A stretch of DNA of 64,000 bases from Hofstenia miamia (Eukaryota > Xenacoelomorpha > Acoela), in assembly GCA_004352715.1 (NCBI GenBank), contig SCFE01000036.1:1452905-1516904 (forward strand), read 5' to 3'. The notes below the pieces were generated by a model. That model saw only the letters and a list, made by a program, of their open reading frames with translations. It made no database searches and was not told the DNA's origin. The position numbers were made by a program, and so were the translations under genes. Positions 35,364 to 48,070 of this stretch are shown here, one piece after another. Numbering within the stretch: the first letter of the stretch is position 1; the number at the start of each line of letters is the position of its first letter.

Positions 35364-38300
35364 ATGTCAGGTAATCAAAAGGTAAGCGTTTCATTACTAT
35401 TTCAAAGTTATTAATAATGACATTGGAAATTTCACGTTATCGCTTGTTTGTAACAATATAATGCGTTGGCTTTTCTACTAAACGTAGGTAACAATAAATT
35501 ATCATCGTTATAATTTGTCAATGTGTTATCTTGTGTAATTTAGAAAGAAGACAAAGAAAGCACTTCTAAAAAAGGTATAGAATATTTTATGGAATTTAGT
35601 AAAAATATAATTTTCAACTAGCTTATCATCTATGGGTTGACTCTATTAGAATTCTTTCAAAAACAAAGTACCTCAGAGCTTATGAAAAAACGTGCTTAGT
35701 TTGCACATTTTGGTTAGTCGGCAATATCATTGCGAGGCGTATGCCATGTTTGTTGCTATTTAGTAGCAAACACATCATGTCATTTAAATTTATCAATCAA
35801 ATGATATAAATGATGTATTCCAAATATGCAGGAATTCGGCTCAATTTTTTATAGCTTATTGTTAATATTAAGTATCAAATACCATAATTGAAAAATTATG
35901 CCCTCAAATGGCTTAGGCGAGATTTGCTATACCTCATACTATAAATTTAGTAGTGAATGTGTCAATTTCAATGACGTAGAACTCAAACTATGATAGATAG
36001 CATTGATTGACAAGAGGATGGAAACTTCAGATTTTCAACCTACTTTCTAGATATGCAGTTAGTTTCTTAAAGTTATTATCAGCAAGAATCAAAAAGGCTA
36101 TCGGGTTCCACTGAGAACTGAACCAATTCTTGGAAGATCGTGGGTCGACAACTGGTGCGCTCTTTTTGAGTAAGAAGCCTCAGCCTAAAATAGAAACAAA
36201 TGTTGGTGTTACCGATCTACAAAAATATCGATATTGTAATGACCGCAGGCAATGATAGAACTACGTGCCAAACAGTAGTCAGTATACTTACAAACTCATG
36301 ATTTTCAAATAATATTATGTTCACATTCAAAATGTTATTTGAATACTCAGCTTAATTATTATAAAAAACATCGAATTATGAACTACAAACATATAGTATG
36401 TAATTTAGTAGCACTTTGTATAAAAAGCATAGTCATGTAAGCTTTTGTGCACGACTGTATAACTGTATCAACCAGTTTAATTGTCATATTCTATTTTTGA
36501 TGCCTCTTTTGTTGTGTTGAATGGCAATGCCAAAAGTTTAGTTTTGAAAATAACTATAAGTAGTTATTTTTAATTTAATCCAAGAAAGTTTAGAACTGTT
36601 GCTCACATTTTGGCTGAAGAATAATTTATTACTCTTCGAGATTATCACAATTGAGCTTAAATTTATCCTAATGAATTTAAGCCCGAGATTATTATTGATG
36701 CTGTCCATCACTAAATTGATTTGAAGATATGAAATACTTCGAGTTGAAAAAATTGATTTAGCCTTATTATCCCTTCCGTTTGAACAGTGAATGAGCATAT
36801 TCTACATTTCATACAAAAGTTTAACAAAGATTACTCAAAATTTGCAGATATTGTCCGTTAGGACATGATTGTAGAAAATGGTGATAAGAATAAAAACACC
36901 AAGATGAGCTGTATACATCAGAAGCCATGTCATCATCTACATAGATAGATTTTGTCAACATTTTTATAAACTTTTTTCGTTATTGTATATTCTATGTATT
37001 GACTTTTTAATTCTATTAGTGTTTGATTCATATATTTTTGTGTTTCCTTTGCATGCAATGTTAGGTTCTGCAGAAAGTTTCAGGTTGAATAAACTTATAA
37101 TACACGAATGTTGTAAGATAGTTCTTAGGCCTTAGGGTAGTAGTTAACTTTCAAAACTTTCAAATGTTTTGTAAATCCCGAAAGTCAAAATAGTGTACAT
37201 CTACAAGAACGAAAGATTTTGTATGATAAAGATAATTGAAGGCAGACATTTTTCAGCATGATTTATGATCACATGGGAATAAATTAACTTAGACAATGAA
37301 GATATTCGGGAAACATGGCTTCAAAAACATCTAAAGCAAACCCAGAAAGAACTCCACGAAACCAGAGAAATGATCAAGGATTCAAAGCCAGAAATGTAAG
37401 ATTTTAGTAATGGAATATATATATATATATATATATNNNNNNNNNNNNNNNNNNNNNNNNNNNNNNNNNNNNNNNNNNNNNNNNNNNNNNNNNNNNNNNN
37501 NNNNNNNNNNNNNNNNNNNNNNNNNNNNNNNNNNNNNNNNNNNNNNNNNNNNNNNNNNNNNNNNNNNNNNNNNNNNNNNNNNNNNNNNNNNNNNNNNNNN
37601 NNNNNNNNNNNNNNNNNNNNNNNNNNNNNNNNNNNNNNNNNNNNNNNNNNNNNNNNNNNNNNNNNNNNNNNNNNNNNNNNNNNNNNNNNNNNNNNNNNNN
37701 NNNNNNNNNNNNNNNNNNNNNNNNNNNNNNNNNNNNNNNNNNNNNNNNNNNNNNNNNNNNNNNNNNNNNNNNNNNNNNNNNNNNNNNNNNNNNNNNNNNN
37801 NNNNNNNNNNNNNNNNNNNNNNNNNNNNNNNNNNNNNNNNNNNNNNNNNNNNNNNNNNNNNNNNNNNNNNNNNNNNNNNNNNNNNNNNNNNNNNNNNNNN
37901 NNNNNNNNNNNNNNNNNNNNNNNNNNNNNNNNNNNNNNNNNNNNNNNNNNNNNNNNNNNNNNNNNNNNNNNNNNNNNNNNNNNNNNNNNNNNNNNNNNNN
38001 NNNNNNNNNNNNNNNNNNNNNNNNNNNNNNNNNNNNNNNNNNNNNNNNNNNNNNNNNNNNNNNNNNNNNNNNNNNNNNNNNNNNNNNNNNNNNNNNNNNN
38101 NNNNNNNNNNNNNNNNNNNNNNNNNNNNNNNNNNNNNNNNNNNNNNNNNNNNNNNNNNNNNNNNNNNNNNNNNNNNNNNNNNNNNNNNNNNNNNNNNNNN
38201 NNNNNNNNNNNNNNNNNNNNNNNNNNNNNNNNNNNNNNNNNNNNNNNNNNNNNNNNNNNNNNNNNNNNNNNNNNNNNNNNNNNNNNNNNNNNNNNNNNNN

Positions 38301-38503
38301 NNNNNNNNNNNNNNNNNNNNNNNNNNNNNNNNNNNNNNNNNNNNNNNNNNNNNNNNNNNNNNNNNNNNNNNNNNNNNNNNNNNNNNNNNNNNNNNNNNNN
38401 NNNNNNNNNNNNNNNNNNNNNNNNNNNNNNNNNNNNGATCTGCCACTTTCCAATGATTCTCAGATAGAATTGTTACATATGATACAGTAAAATAGTTTTT
38501 GCA

Positions 38504-38553
<50 letters not shown>

Positions 38554-41500
38554 AAACTGCGCCAGTGGGAAGAAATTTTTTCCGGTAGCCACATTTATTT
38601 TCTTGGAAAAATTCTAAAGCAATAATTATTCAAATGAATTTATTTGCAATGAGAGTTGTTAGATAAATTTTACATAAATCCAACCAATTTCATTTAAGAA
38701 ACACTTCGGGTTGTATATTTATTGCATAATGAAATAATTCACAACAACTAACCAAAAAATGAAATATATGCTTGAGTCCATGCGAAGTGAAACTACTTGT
38801 ATAAACTTATATTTTTCTTACAGATGTATTTTTCAGTAGTTTCTGGGGACTAGCCAGCTTCCAACTCTGAAATTCAATATATATAGTACACCTTAAAGGA
38901 AATCCTCAAGATTATTATATATGGAGCTGAAAGTAGAATTATTTTAAAAAACTATTTATAAATAACACAAAAATTATTATTAGTGGTAGTAGATTTTTAA
39001 AAGTAATGCATTTCAGAGGAAGAAGTTTGGATGAATGTTTCTGCTATTATTACTTGTATAATCATTATTTTAAAGTACCTCAAATCATTGAACTAAAATT
39101 ATATTAAATATTTGCCTAATTGTATTTGAATAAGTACGGAGATGTATAAAATTGACGACTCTTTGCCTCGCTTCTTTGGGAAGCCATTTTATACCACACC
39201 TGGATTATTGCAGGCCTTGGTCTGATGAAGCATTTTATCCTGCATACACTAAGTTTATGCAAATAGTAACTCCGATTTTTTTGTTATTTATGATACTCTT
39301 AGGATGTGGAAGCTTTGGTATTCTCAAATTTTTATTCGTAAAGAATTCATTAAAACACATTTTTTTCATCAAATCAGTCATGATTGGCATGTATTCACAC
39401 AGGAATAAAATATTTGTTGAAAGGGCAGCTTGAATTGATAATTTAGTTATTTTTTACTGTAGGATTGCAGTAAAATGAAATAACATAAGCGAAATACATA
39501 TTCTTTTACATTTTGATTTTTTATACTTTAGCCAGTCATACCAACCTTACGTATGGAACAATCTGTTTTCCTACACAGATACAAGCGTAGCACAGCAGGC
39601 TATTGAAGGGGTAAGACAATGTTCATGATTAAAATATTTTCAATTTATTTTTTCTGTTGTTAACCTTATTTCAATCAGTGTTATTTTTACGTAACAAATA
39701 TATTTGTTCGGATTTTTGAACAATTTTATCCAAGCCTGTTGAGAAATATTGAAAGCCTTTAACATAGACACATCTATGGGGTTGGACCGGCTAATGACAT
39801 TGTGATTATTTGTGCTAAAACTTATTTTTGTGCCTGAAGTACATGCAAATAAATTTTTTTTTCATTGAGAAATCCGATTTTTGTAAAAAAATTTCAAATT
39901 CTTTTCATACCTGGTTTTCCTATAATGAGGCGATCTAATCCCATTGGAACAACAATTACTTTGAAATATTCTGTTACTTGAAGACAATATGTTTGAATCC
40001 TGTTCAGGCGCATTGTGCGCAAAGTCGAAAAAGATGGAGGAGACAGTCTTAGAACATATATCATTGAAGTGTGAAAATTGAGTTATGAAATAATCGGATT
40101 TCAGTACTGTTTGAAGAATATCTGTGGTTAAAACAACTAAGTTGTTAAAGTTGCGATTTTGAACGGGGCTGCTCAAAAATTCAATATGGGTAGAACTAAT
40201 TGCAATTAATGGAAAGCCATTAATGGATTTTACGTTTTCAAAATTTCAATTAATTAATTTTTTAGGATACCATTAATGGCCATTATTGCAATTGTTTATA
40301 ACTTTGTTATGTTGTCATTCCTTAAATAATCAAGTTAAATCATCTATTACACCTTTCAGTGGTCCTCTTTTATCACAAACAAAACTAGTTGTCCTGTCAG
40401 ATCAGGCTACCTACACACAAGCTACTTTTGGTATCAATGCTCATTAACCAATCACAACAAATCAATTAATGTCAATTTTATCATTCCAAATTTTTGTCAC
40501 ATTTTTCAAATTTATTATTTAATTGACACTTTTCCCTTAAAAAATAAGTGCATGCGTTTATTAGAGAATGAATTTGGAAGAATTGAGGTAAATTTGGAAG
40601 GTTTAAGATTTGATTGTGTGTAAATAGTGCCAACCATCACCGTTCTTATTTGTAGCAAGTTTCAATTTGATGGTTCGACAGTGCCACTTGTCAAAATATC
40701 ACTGCACAGTGCAGCAACTATGTAATTGATGCTCACTATCATTTACAGTGGCTTAGTTTGCAAACCTAAAGCATATGGTCAATTTAATTACACACTTTAC
40801 AAGTAATTGAAGAACTTGATATGAAAAATTAATGAAATTAATGAGTTTCTGCATTATCATATGTACTTTTAAAATGTCCATTAACTTTCCATTAACGGCC
40901 ATAATTAATTTTTCAATTTTCCCATTTTCATTAATGGATTTATAAGACAAATTTCTTTCCATTAAAATAAAATTAATTTTTTAGCAGCCCTCCTATAGAC
41001 TAAAAGCATATTGCTTCATTTTGAGTGTGTTATGTGGTATTTAAATAGCGTACTCAATTCACCAACAGTCAGCTAAACTGATTGGATTACAACTTTCAGT
41101 TCACTAATTAAAACGACCGCAGTAAAATCACTTTTATAACTCGAAAAGCATATTCTAAGGTTTTCAGAAAATGAATCAAAAATTTATGATAGTGCCTGTC
41201 ACCAGCATTTCGCATTCCCAGTACATTCCAAAACACAATCTAATATTTTTGCCTCCTCAATTTTTTCACTACTTCTTAATAAGATATTTTCAGCATTTTT
41301 AATGTATTGCACAAAGTTTTAATAAAGTAGAATTTCACTCGATAATGATGAACTGCAGGCGTCGTTTCGGTGCTAATACACAATTTTACTCCTGTTCAAT
41401 TTCGTAAACCCAACTTGCATCGTTACATCTCTGATTAAAGTCCAGTAAATAATCATACCAAATTTCCAGATTGATCATATTCTGATGTCGAAATCGGTCC

Positions 41501-44057
41501 AAAGTACATGTAGCTGATGTAATTTAATATTATAAAGTAGCATTTTGCATGCTTAGCTTTCTCCAACAAATAGTGGCATATTCATCAAACACACTTATCC
41601 ATAAAGAACATAAAACCAAGACTTTAACTAAATTATATTAGACCCTCAATTTTGGTCTTTTAATAATTTTGACATAATTGTAGTCAATTGAATTCCCTGA
41701 TCCCAGAGGATATTGTCAAAGAAGAACTGCTATTAGAATTGTTGATCCTGAAGAATCCTTACTTATGGACACGTGAGTAAATTTTTTGAATTTTCAAATT
41801 GCCAAAATTTTATTTTACCAAAATGTCAATATTACAATTTTCTAATGAAATTTTGAAAATTTTATCCTGAAATGTTACCAAATCCGCTATTGCAAATTTT
41901 GCATGTCTTTTATTAATTTGCATGAACTTGTATTTTTTATACATTTGGTATCTTGAAATTAAGTTTCATTTTCAATTTTTTTATTATTCAAAATCTCAAA
42001 AATTTTAAAGTGATTTTTAAAATAATTAAAATGATGATGGTCGCAAAAATTTCTTAGTGGATTACTTTAGGAGTACGAGCTTATTAAATTCTAATAATTT
42101 AAGTCGAGAATAAATATGATCTTTAATATAAGGAAGGCTTCAAACAGAATAGTATTGAACGGAATATGTAATATAAACAGAAGTGATATACTGTATGTTT
42201 CTCATTTATTTAGAATTTTAGGGTATTAAATCACGTAGATTATATCACATATCACAATCAAAAGGAACCTGTAGAAAATGAAGAAAATGAAGAGAATAAA
42301 GCTGAAGACAGCAAAGAGAAGGAGTCACCCAAAGAAGAGAACACGTAATTCAACTTTATTAAGATATTATGGTCCGTTCCAAAAATTAGGATACCAAGTC
42401 CTTATCAAAGCATTATCCATTTAAAAAATCCATTGAAATTAAGGGATAATTAAAAAATAACTTATTAGTACATGAATTAGAAAGAATATGTTTTAGCTTT
42501 GAGAAATTAGGAGTTTTTTATATTCTAATGTACACTCTTTAAGATGTTATCGCTATGATGAAAGATACTGAAAAACAAAAGTAAAACATTAGTTGATTCA
42601 AATCTAGAGCTGGAAAGAATTGCAAATTTATCAATTTCTGTCACACTAATTTTTCTAAAAGAAAAATTTTTTTTATTTTACACAAGTAACGGCATTTTTT
42701 GCCGAGTTTTTACGTGTCGATTTTTAGTCTTTCTATCTACAATTCACACTTCAAACATAAACAATAGTTTATTTCCACAGCATAGTAAAATATTTTTTTA
42801 TTTATTTGTAAAATATATTATTACCTTCCGTCTTCACTATTCTCTGTCTGCAGTAGTAGGACGAAGATGTTTCCTTTTTTTCTCAAAACAGATATGTTTC
42901 ATGCAAATTCATTTTTTATGTAATGAACAGAATTATAACTAAGTCGTTAACTTTGATTATTTCTTTTTGTAAATTTGAATGCTCAAGTTGCAAGGTAAGA
43001 CAAATTATCTATCAATCCGTATAAATAAGGAATCACTGTAAATGAATGAATAAATTCATTCATATTCTGGATTTCATTGAGCAAAAGATAACATTGAAAT
43101 CCATATGAATAATTAAGATGAATCCACTTTTAGGAATAAAGATGAAGAAAAGAGTGAAGGAGAAGATCCTGAAGATTACACTACACCTCGTTTACCGAGA
43201 TTTCACCATGTCACTGTTAGCAGACTGGATGTGCAAAACAAAAATAAGGAGCTTAATTGGTCGCATGTTGCTGAGCTAAGGTGATTTTTTACCATATGAA
43301 TAAGCGTTTTATATTTAAGATTATATTTCTTCTTCTTTTAACTTTCAAACAATTTAATTTACATGCAATCAATTTCTGGGTGATTGAGTATGCAACACAA
43401 ATGATTTTTAATAATTCATGAATTTTACTGCCCTGTCTATTTATAGCTCTAATTAAGGAACGAATAGAAAACTATCATGCATGCGTCTAGCAATACATAG
43501 AATATAATTCTACACATTTTAATCAATTTGAATAACCTTGTTCTGACAAACTTATTAACATAATCTCAACTTTCGCAGCAGAGAGCACAGTTTGAAGCAA
43601 ATTTCGTAGATCTATATCGAACACTACAGTTCTACTTACATAAGATCATACTCCCTTTATCTAGAACACTACTGACATTGCAACATCTTAAAAATTTACT
43701 TCTTTAAGCCGTTTATTTATTCTTCATATATGACACTATCAGATAGATTTTTTTAAAATCTAGGTAAGCTTCATAGGTACATTGAATAATTATTTGATTT
43801 TTAGAAGAGAGATTTATGAGAAGCACTCAAGCCAGTCAAAGGGCAGTCAGAAGAAGGACTACAAGCAGACGATGAGAGATTGGGATAAACTTAGCTTAGA
43901 TGATATTTCAAAAATTAAAGATCCTAATCTGATGAGAACGGCAATAATCGCCTCGAAGGCTTATCTTGGAACAACTCCAGGGTCGCTAAGGGCAGCTAGA
44001 AAGAAAATAGATGCCATTAAGCCAGAAGGCAAAGCACAAGCTGTTTTAAAATGCTGA
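35364..44057 (+). CDS. Unrecognised nine-exon gene: coiled-coil N-terminus, acidic linker, basic C-terminus
   Basis: Exons: 35364-35381, 35544-35574, 37293-37395, 39214-39265, 39536-39610, 41684-41772, 42222-42344, 43134-43280, 43805-44057; 296 residues. Every junction is GT-AG and every phase agrees, including split codons G|AC, AT|G, AC|G (twice) and AG|A. That agreement is the main evidence. The N-terminus is MSGNQK then a lysine-rich stretch. Exon 3 is a charged helix (DIRETWLQKHLKQTQKEL), probably coiled coil. Exons 4-6 hold an aromatic-rich part (PWSDEAFYPAYTKF, SYQPYVWNNLFSYTD, EFPDPRGYCQRRTAIRI). Exons 7-8 form a strongly acidic Glu/Lys linker ending EDPEDYTTPRLPRF. The last exon has DWDKLSLDDISKIKDPNLM and a basic end. 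No signal peptide or membrane segment, so it is likely soluble. I do not recognise the family. The 1000-N gap lies in intron 3 and a hAT-like element in intron 5. Confidence 0.7.
37437..38436. other. Assembly gap of exactly 1000 N beside a TA tract
   Basis: A round-number gap of unknown true size, following (AT)n at 37417-37436. It lies within intron 3 of the nine-exon gene. Confidence 0.95.
38508..38548. repeat. (TA)n microsatellite
   Basis: About 20 TA units shortly after the 1000-N gap. Confidence 0.9.
40166..40990. mobile_element. hAT-like non-autonomous element in intron 5
   Basis: The left end reads GGGCTGCTCAAAAATTCAA. The right end, reverse-complemented, reads GGGCTGCTAAAAAATTAA. 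The interior holds several CATTAATGG/CCATTAATGG words and no ORF. I could not find a clear 8-base target duplication, so the boundaries are approximate. Confidence 0.45.
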
Positions 44058-44599
44058 TCTACTGTTAATACCTCCCTTTTGTATTTTTTAAAAGTAAAAC
44101 ATTAATTTTGAGTTAATTATCTCAAACAATACAACCGTTCATTGTAGGGACTAACACCACTAAAGTCAAACATGTCATATCTTACCCTAGTTTTGGAAAA
44201 CGTATTCTTTTAGCGTCATATTATTCCTATTAACATTTCTGCTTACATACATCATAATCATTACATCAATATGTCCATATTTACCGAATCTTTCAAAGTA
44301 AGGGTTTGTCGTGTTCCAAATTTCTTTAGGCATAATACTGTGTCTTCGAGAAATGTGGTGATGAATTCAAATAATAAAGAGATGTTAATAACAACATTAC
44401 GAAGTTAGACAACTAATGTTTAAGTCAATCTATCATTGTTCACAGTGTATAGTGCATACACTGACCCACATCCAGTCAAAAATGTGTGTAGGTAACACCA
44501 AAACACAACTTCCATTTGCCTTTTTTAGAACTTTTAAAATTGCACCAATTGTACCGGCAACATGATGATGAACATTGAATGTCATCTAAATGGTATTCA
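44058..44599. other. 3' flank of the nine-exon gene
   Basis: Probable 3' untranslated and intergenic sequence. No AATAAA was found in the first 150 bases and no further exon is seen. Confidence 0.4.
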
Positions 44600-46572
44600 A
44601 TTTATCTGATTATAAATGATATTTCGGAACCTCGATTATTTAAATACTAATGATCAATGTAAAATGGATCTGTTCTTGAACACATTTAATGTTGTATTGA
44701 ACAATAAAACATTGCCTACTAGAATCACATCATCGAGTAGGACTCTAATTGACTACATTGCATTAGCTGAAAACAATAATACACACTTCCAGTACACCTC
44801 TTCTAAAGGTCCATTCTCTGATCACTGTTTTACATCTATCAAATTTCAAAAGTCTTCTCATTCAACCCCAAAAATTACCATGAAATGGATTAAAACTCGT
44901 GAAAAGTGTATTGAAAATATTAATAATTTTAAATCATCCCTCATCAGAAAATTGGTTTTCTGTATATTCTGCATCAAATATAAATACATCAAATATAAAT
45001 GAAATGCTAAAAAATTTCTCAGACATTTTTGAATTTTACCTCAACAGATTTTGCCCTGAAAGGAAAATAATGGTTAAATCCACAACCAAATCCAAAGCAA
45101 ACAATACTTTTTCTAACAAACCCTGGATATATGACACTTTTAAAGCTTTGATTTTGTGAAAAGAACAAAACATATAAACATTTTATAANTACTTTTTCTA
45201 ACAAACCCTGGATATCTGACACTTGTAAAGCTTTAATTCGCGAAAAGAACAAAGCATATAAACATTTTATAAATTCTCGAACTAACAAGAACTTTGCTGC
45301 CTATAAAAAGGCCAGAAATGCCTCGAATATTGCATCTCGTAGGGCATTCAATCAATTTATCAAAAATGAGTATACGCGTCTTCCAAATCAAAAGTCAAAA
45401 TGGAAACTAATAAAAGAAATCACAAATTATAAGCGATCTAAATCAAACTCAATTGATGTGATTAAAGATCAAAATGGAAATAATCTTCCGACAATTTAGA
45501 AATTTCTAATGAATTCAACAAGACTTTTGTCAACTTAGGAAAATACAACGGCCCCCTTATTAAATACAAAAACCTCTCACACAAAATCTTTACACCTGAA
45601 TTTCATTTCCGATTCTCAACTACTTATGAAATTATTAAGTCGATTCTTAAGCTTAAGACCAACAAATCAATTTATAGAAAACTTGATATTCAATTAAAAT
45701 GCGCACTGAATATCTCAGCAAAAAATTCATCAAAAACAACATTACATTTCTAGGTCAATATTCTTTTTTTCTAATCAACTCGTTATTTTGAATACCTTGC
45801 TAACATTTTTCAAACNAAGATCTAAAATTCTTACATGTGTTAAGTATAAGAAAAAAGTTTTGAAGAAATCTTTCATTAATGTCGCAATTCGAACCTGGAA
45901 TTCGCTACCTAAAGGAATTAAAAGCAATGAAAAATTGAAACCTTTTAAAAAGCGTTTGAAAATCTTCCTTAAGCAAAAATATATTTCAGATACATCATGG
46001 TTAGGATTTAAATTTTACAACAATGACTATACGATAACTCGTCATTAAAATAGCAATATAAAGTAATTCATCCATAGCCTGNAATACCTTGCTAACATTT
46101 TTCAAACTAGTAAAAAATCTACCGCCTTATAATTCAATTAAATTCCCGGGATTTGCGCATAAACAGAATTCAAGATCTAAAATTCTTACATGTGTTAAGT
46201 ATAAGAAAAAAGTTTTGAAGAAATCTTTCATTAATGTCGCAATTCGAACCTGGAATTCGCTACCTAAAGGAATTAAAAGCAATGAAAAATTGAAACCTTT
46301 TAAAAAGCGTTTGAAAATCTTCCTTAAGCAAAAATATATTTCAGATACATCATGGTTAGGATTTAAATTTTACAACAATGACTATACGATAACTCGTCAT
46401 TAAAATAGCAATATAAAGTAATTTATCCATAGCCTGTAAGAATTGTTACTTTTTGTAATGTATGTTGATTTGTAGATTCGTTATTTTTTTGTAATTTATG
46501 ACGCTGTTCAGATAAATTATCAGTTATTGAATTGTAAACATTTATCTGAATATAGAATCTCTTATCTTATCT
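44600..46572 (+). mobile_element. LINE (TCTTA-tailed family), internally deleted and fragmented in assembly
   Basis: 44616-44930 encodes the end of an APE endonuclease (LPTRITSSSRTLIDYI, then PFSDHCFTSI with the SDH motif). 45000-45500 encodes the linker before the reverse transcriptase (FSNKPWISDTCKALIREKNKAYKHF). At about 45660 it jumps to the C-terminal block YRKLDIQLKCALNIS, so the reverse transcriptase core is absent. The end (46089-46403) matches the element at 26440-27673, with TWNSLPKGIK and YKFYNNDYTITR equivalents, followed by TCTTA pentamers near 46560. Single n bases at 45189, 45816 and 46082 separate blocks that repeat one another: 45817-46081 is contained in 46171-46435. Confidence 0.75.
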
Positions 46573-46639
46573 TATTTTTGGTTAAAATTTGAACTGATGT
46601 TTGGCTTTGATGAAACCCAAACATTTTATGAGAACCATA

Positions 46640-47000
46640 TCTTATAATAGATAATTTGTATTTTAAACAAAAATGCATTTTGCTCGACATTCCCCTGATA
46701 TTATGCCCAATATCAAATTTACTAAGAAAAGTTTATCAATATTGTTACCTAGATATATAAAACAAGTCGCTGAAAACATTAGTAAGACATATCTCGGGTA
46801 AAGCATAGCTATGATACAAATTCTACAATAATGATTATACAATATCTCGTGCTTGAAATCCTTATAGTAATTTATTCCTAGCCTGGTAGATTCATGGTAT
46901 ATATCGTTTTATTCTATTGTGTGTTTTTACATAATGTTTGTATATTTGATGACGCTATTCAGATAAATTACCAGTTTCTAATTGTTAATATTATCTGAAT
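46640..47000 (+). pseudogene. Third LINE 3' fragment of the same group
   Basis: It carries a decayed version of the ATCTCG-TAT-ATT 3' coding end and the untranslated words CTAGCCTGGTAGATT, GATGACGCTATTCAGATAAATTA and ATTGTTAATATTATCTGAAT, parallel to 27520-27640. No pentamer tail is evident. Confidence 0.55.
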
Positions 47001-47369
47001 ATTTCCTGAATTTCCTAAATATATAGAAATTCTTTTTATAAATTTTCTTGTTTCCATTTGATATGCCATTTTATGCAATAAATATTTGCTATTGAATAAA
47101 ATTCGCATATACATTGTAGACTGAGTTTCCCTTATGCTTTATTGACATAAATTCTTGATTATAAAATTCAAATTAAACTTTTTCTCAGTGTTATTAAGCA
47201 AAATGACATTCTCATAATGAGGTACGATCAAGTAGAATTGTTCTAAATATAGAGTAAATTACATTGAAGTCAGAAAATGAAGCTATCAGTGTATTTACAG
47301 CTACAAAGCTCAACATATTACATTTGATAAGTGATAGAAAGCAGTGTAGTTTATTAGTATTCGTTCAGG

Positions 47370-48016
47370 TTATTCACTGGAATCATCGTCTTCATCATCC
47401 TCAAATGTGTATATGGGATCCCATGATGGGGTTTCACTATTCGTCACTAGGGGGTCTGGTAAACCGCTGTATTTATTTGGACGCAGCATCATTATACTTA
47501 GTTTCGCAGCAGGAATGTGTTTATTGTTGTACTGTTTGACTTGTTTCTTACAATTGCCATCACTTGGACAATGAGCTAGTATATTGAAATGGTAGCACTT
47601 TTTTCGGTTCATATACCACCACCCTAAAAATTGAGGTATTCTAAATTGGCTAGTTATATATATATATNNNNNNNNNNNNNNNNNNNNNNNNNNNNNNNNN
47701 NNNNNNNNNNNNNNNNNNNNNNNNNNNNNNNNNNNNNNNNNNNNNNNNNNNNNNNNNNNNNNNNNNNNNNNNNNNNNNNNNNNNNNNNNNNNNNNNNNNN
47801 NNNNNNNNNNNNNNNNNNNNNNNNNNNNNNNNNNNNNNNNNNNNNNNNNNNNNNNNNNNNNNNNNNNNNNNNNNNNNNNNNNNNNNNNNNNNNNNNNNNN
47901 NNNNNNNNNNNNNNNNNNNNNNNNNNNNNNNNNNNNNNNNNNNATATTGAAATGGTAGCACTTTTTTCGGTTCATATACCACCACCCTAAAAATTGAGGT
48001 ATTCTAAATTGGCTAG

Positions 48017-48070
<54 letters not shown>

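Noticed and set aside
37315-37395. ATG-started frame encoding MASKTSKANPERTPRNQRND and ending at the same GTAAGA donor
   Set aside because: The overlapping frame of exon 3 (37293-37395) gives a charged helix, has a proper acceptor and fits the phases of both neighbouring exons; the ATG frame fits neither.
37382-38456. Three ~350-codon open frames on both strands
   Set aside because: They consist of the 1000-N gap read through; no sequence supports them.
39142-39219. ATG frame encoding MYKIDDSLPRFFGKPFYTTP, considered as a first exon
   Set aside because: Its only donor is a poor GTCTGA, and using the CAG acceptor at 39211-39213 instead gives an exon that joins both neighbours in phase.
45019-45288. 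Minus-strand 89-codon frame
   Set aside because: It is the reverse of LINE coding sequence duplicated around the n at 45189.
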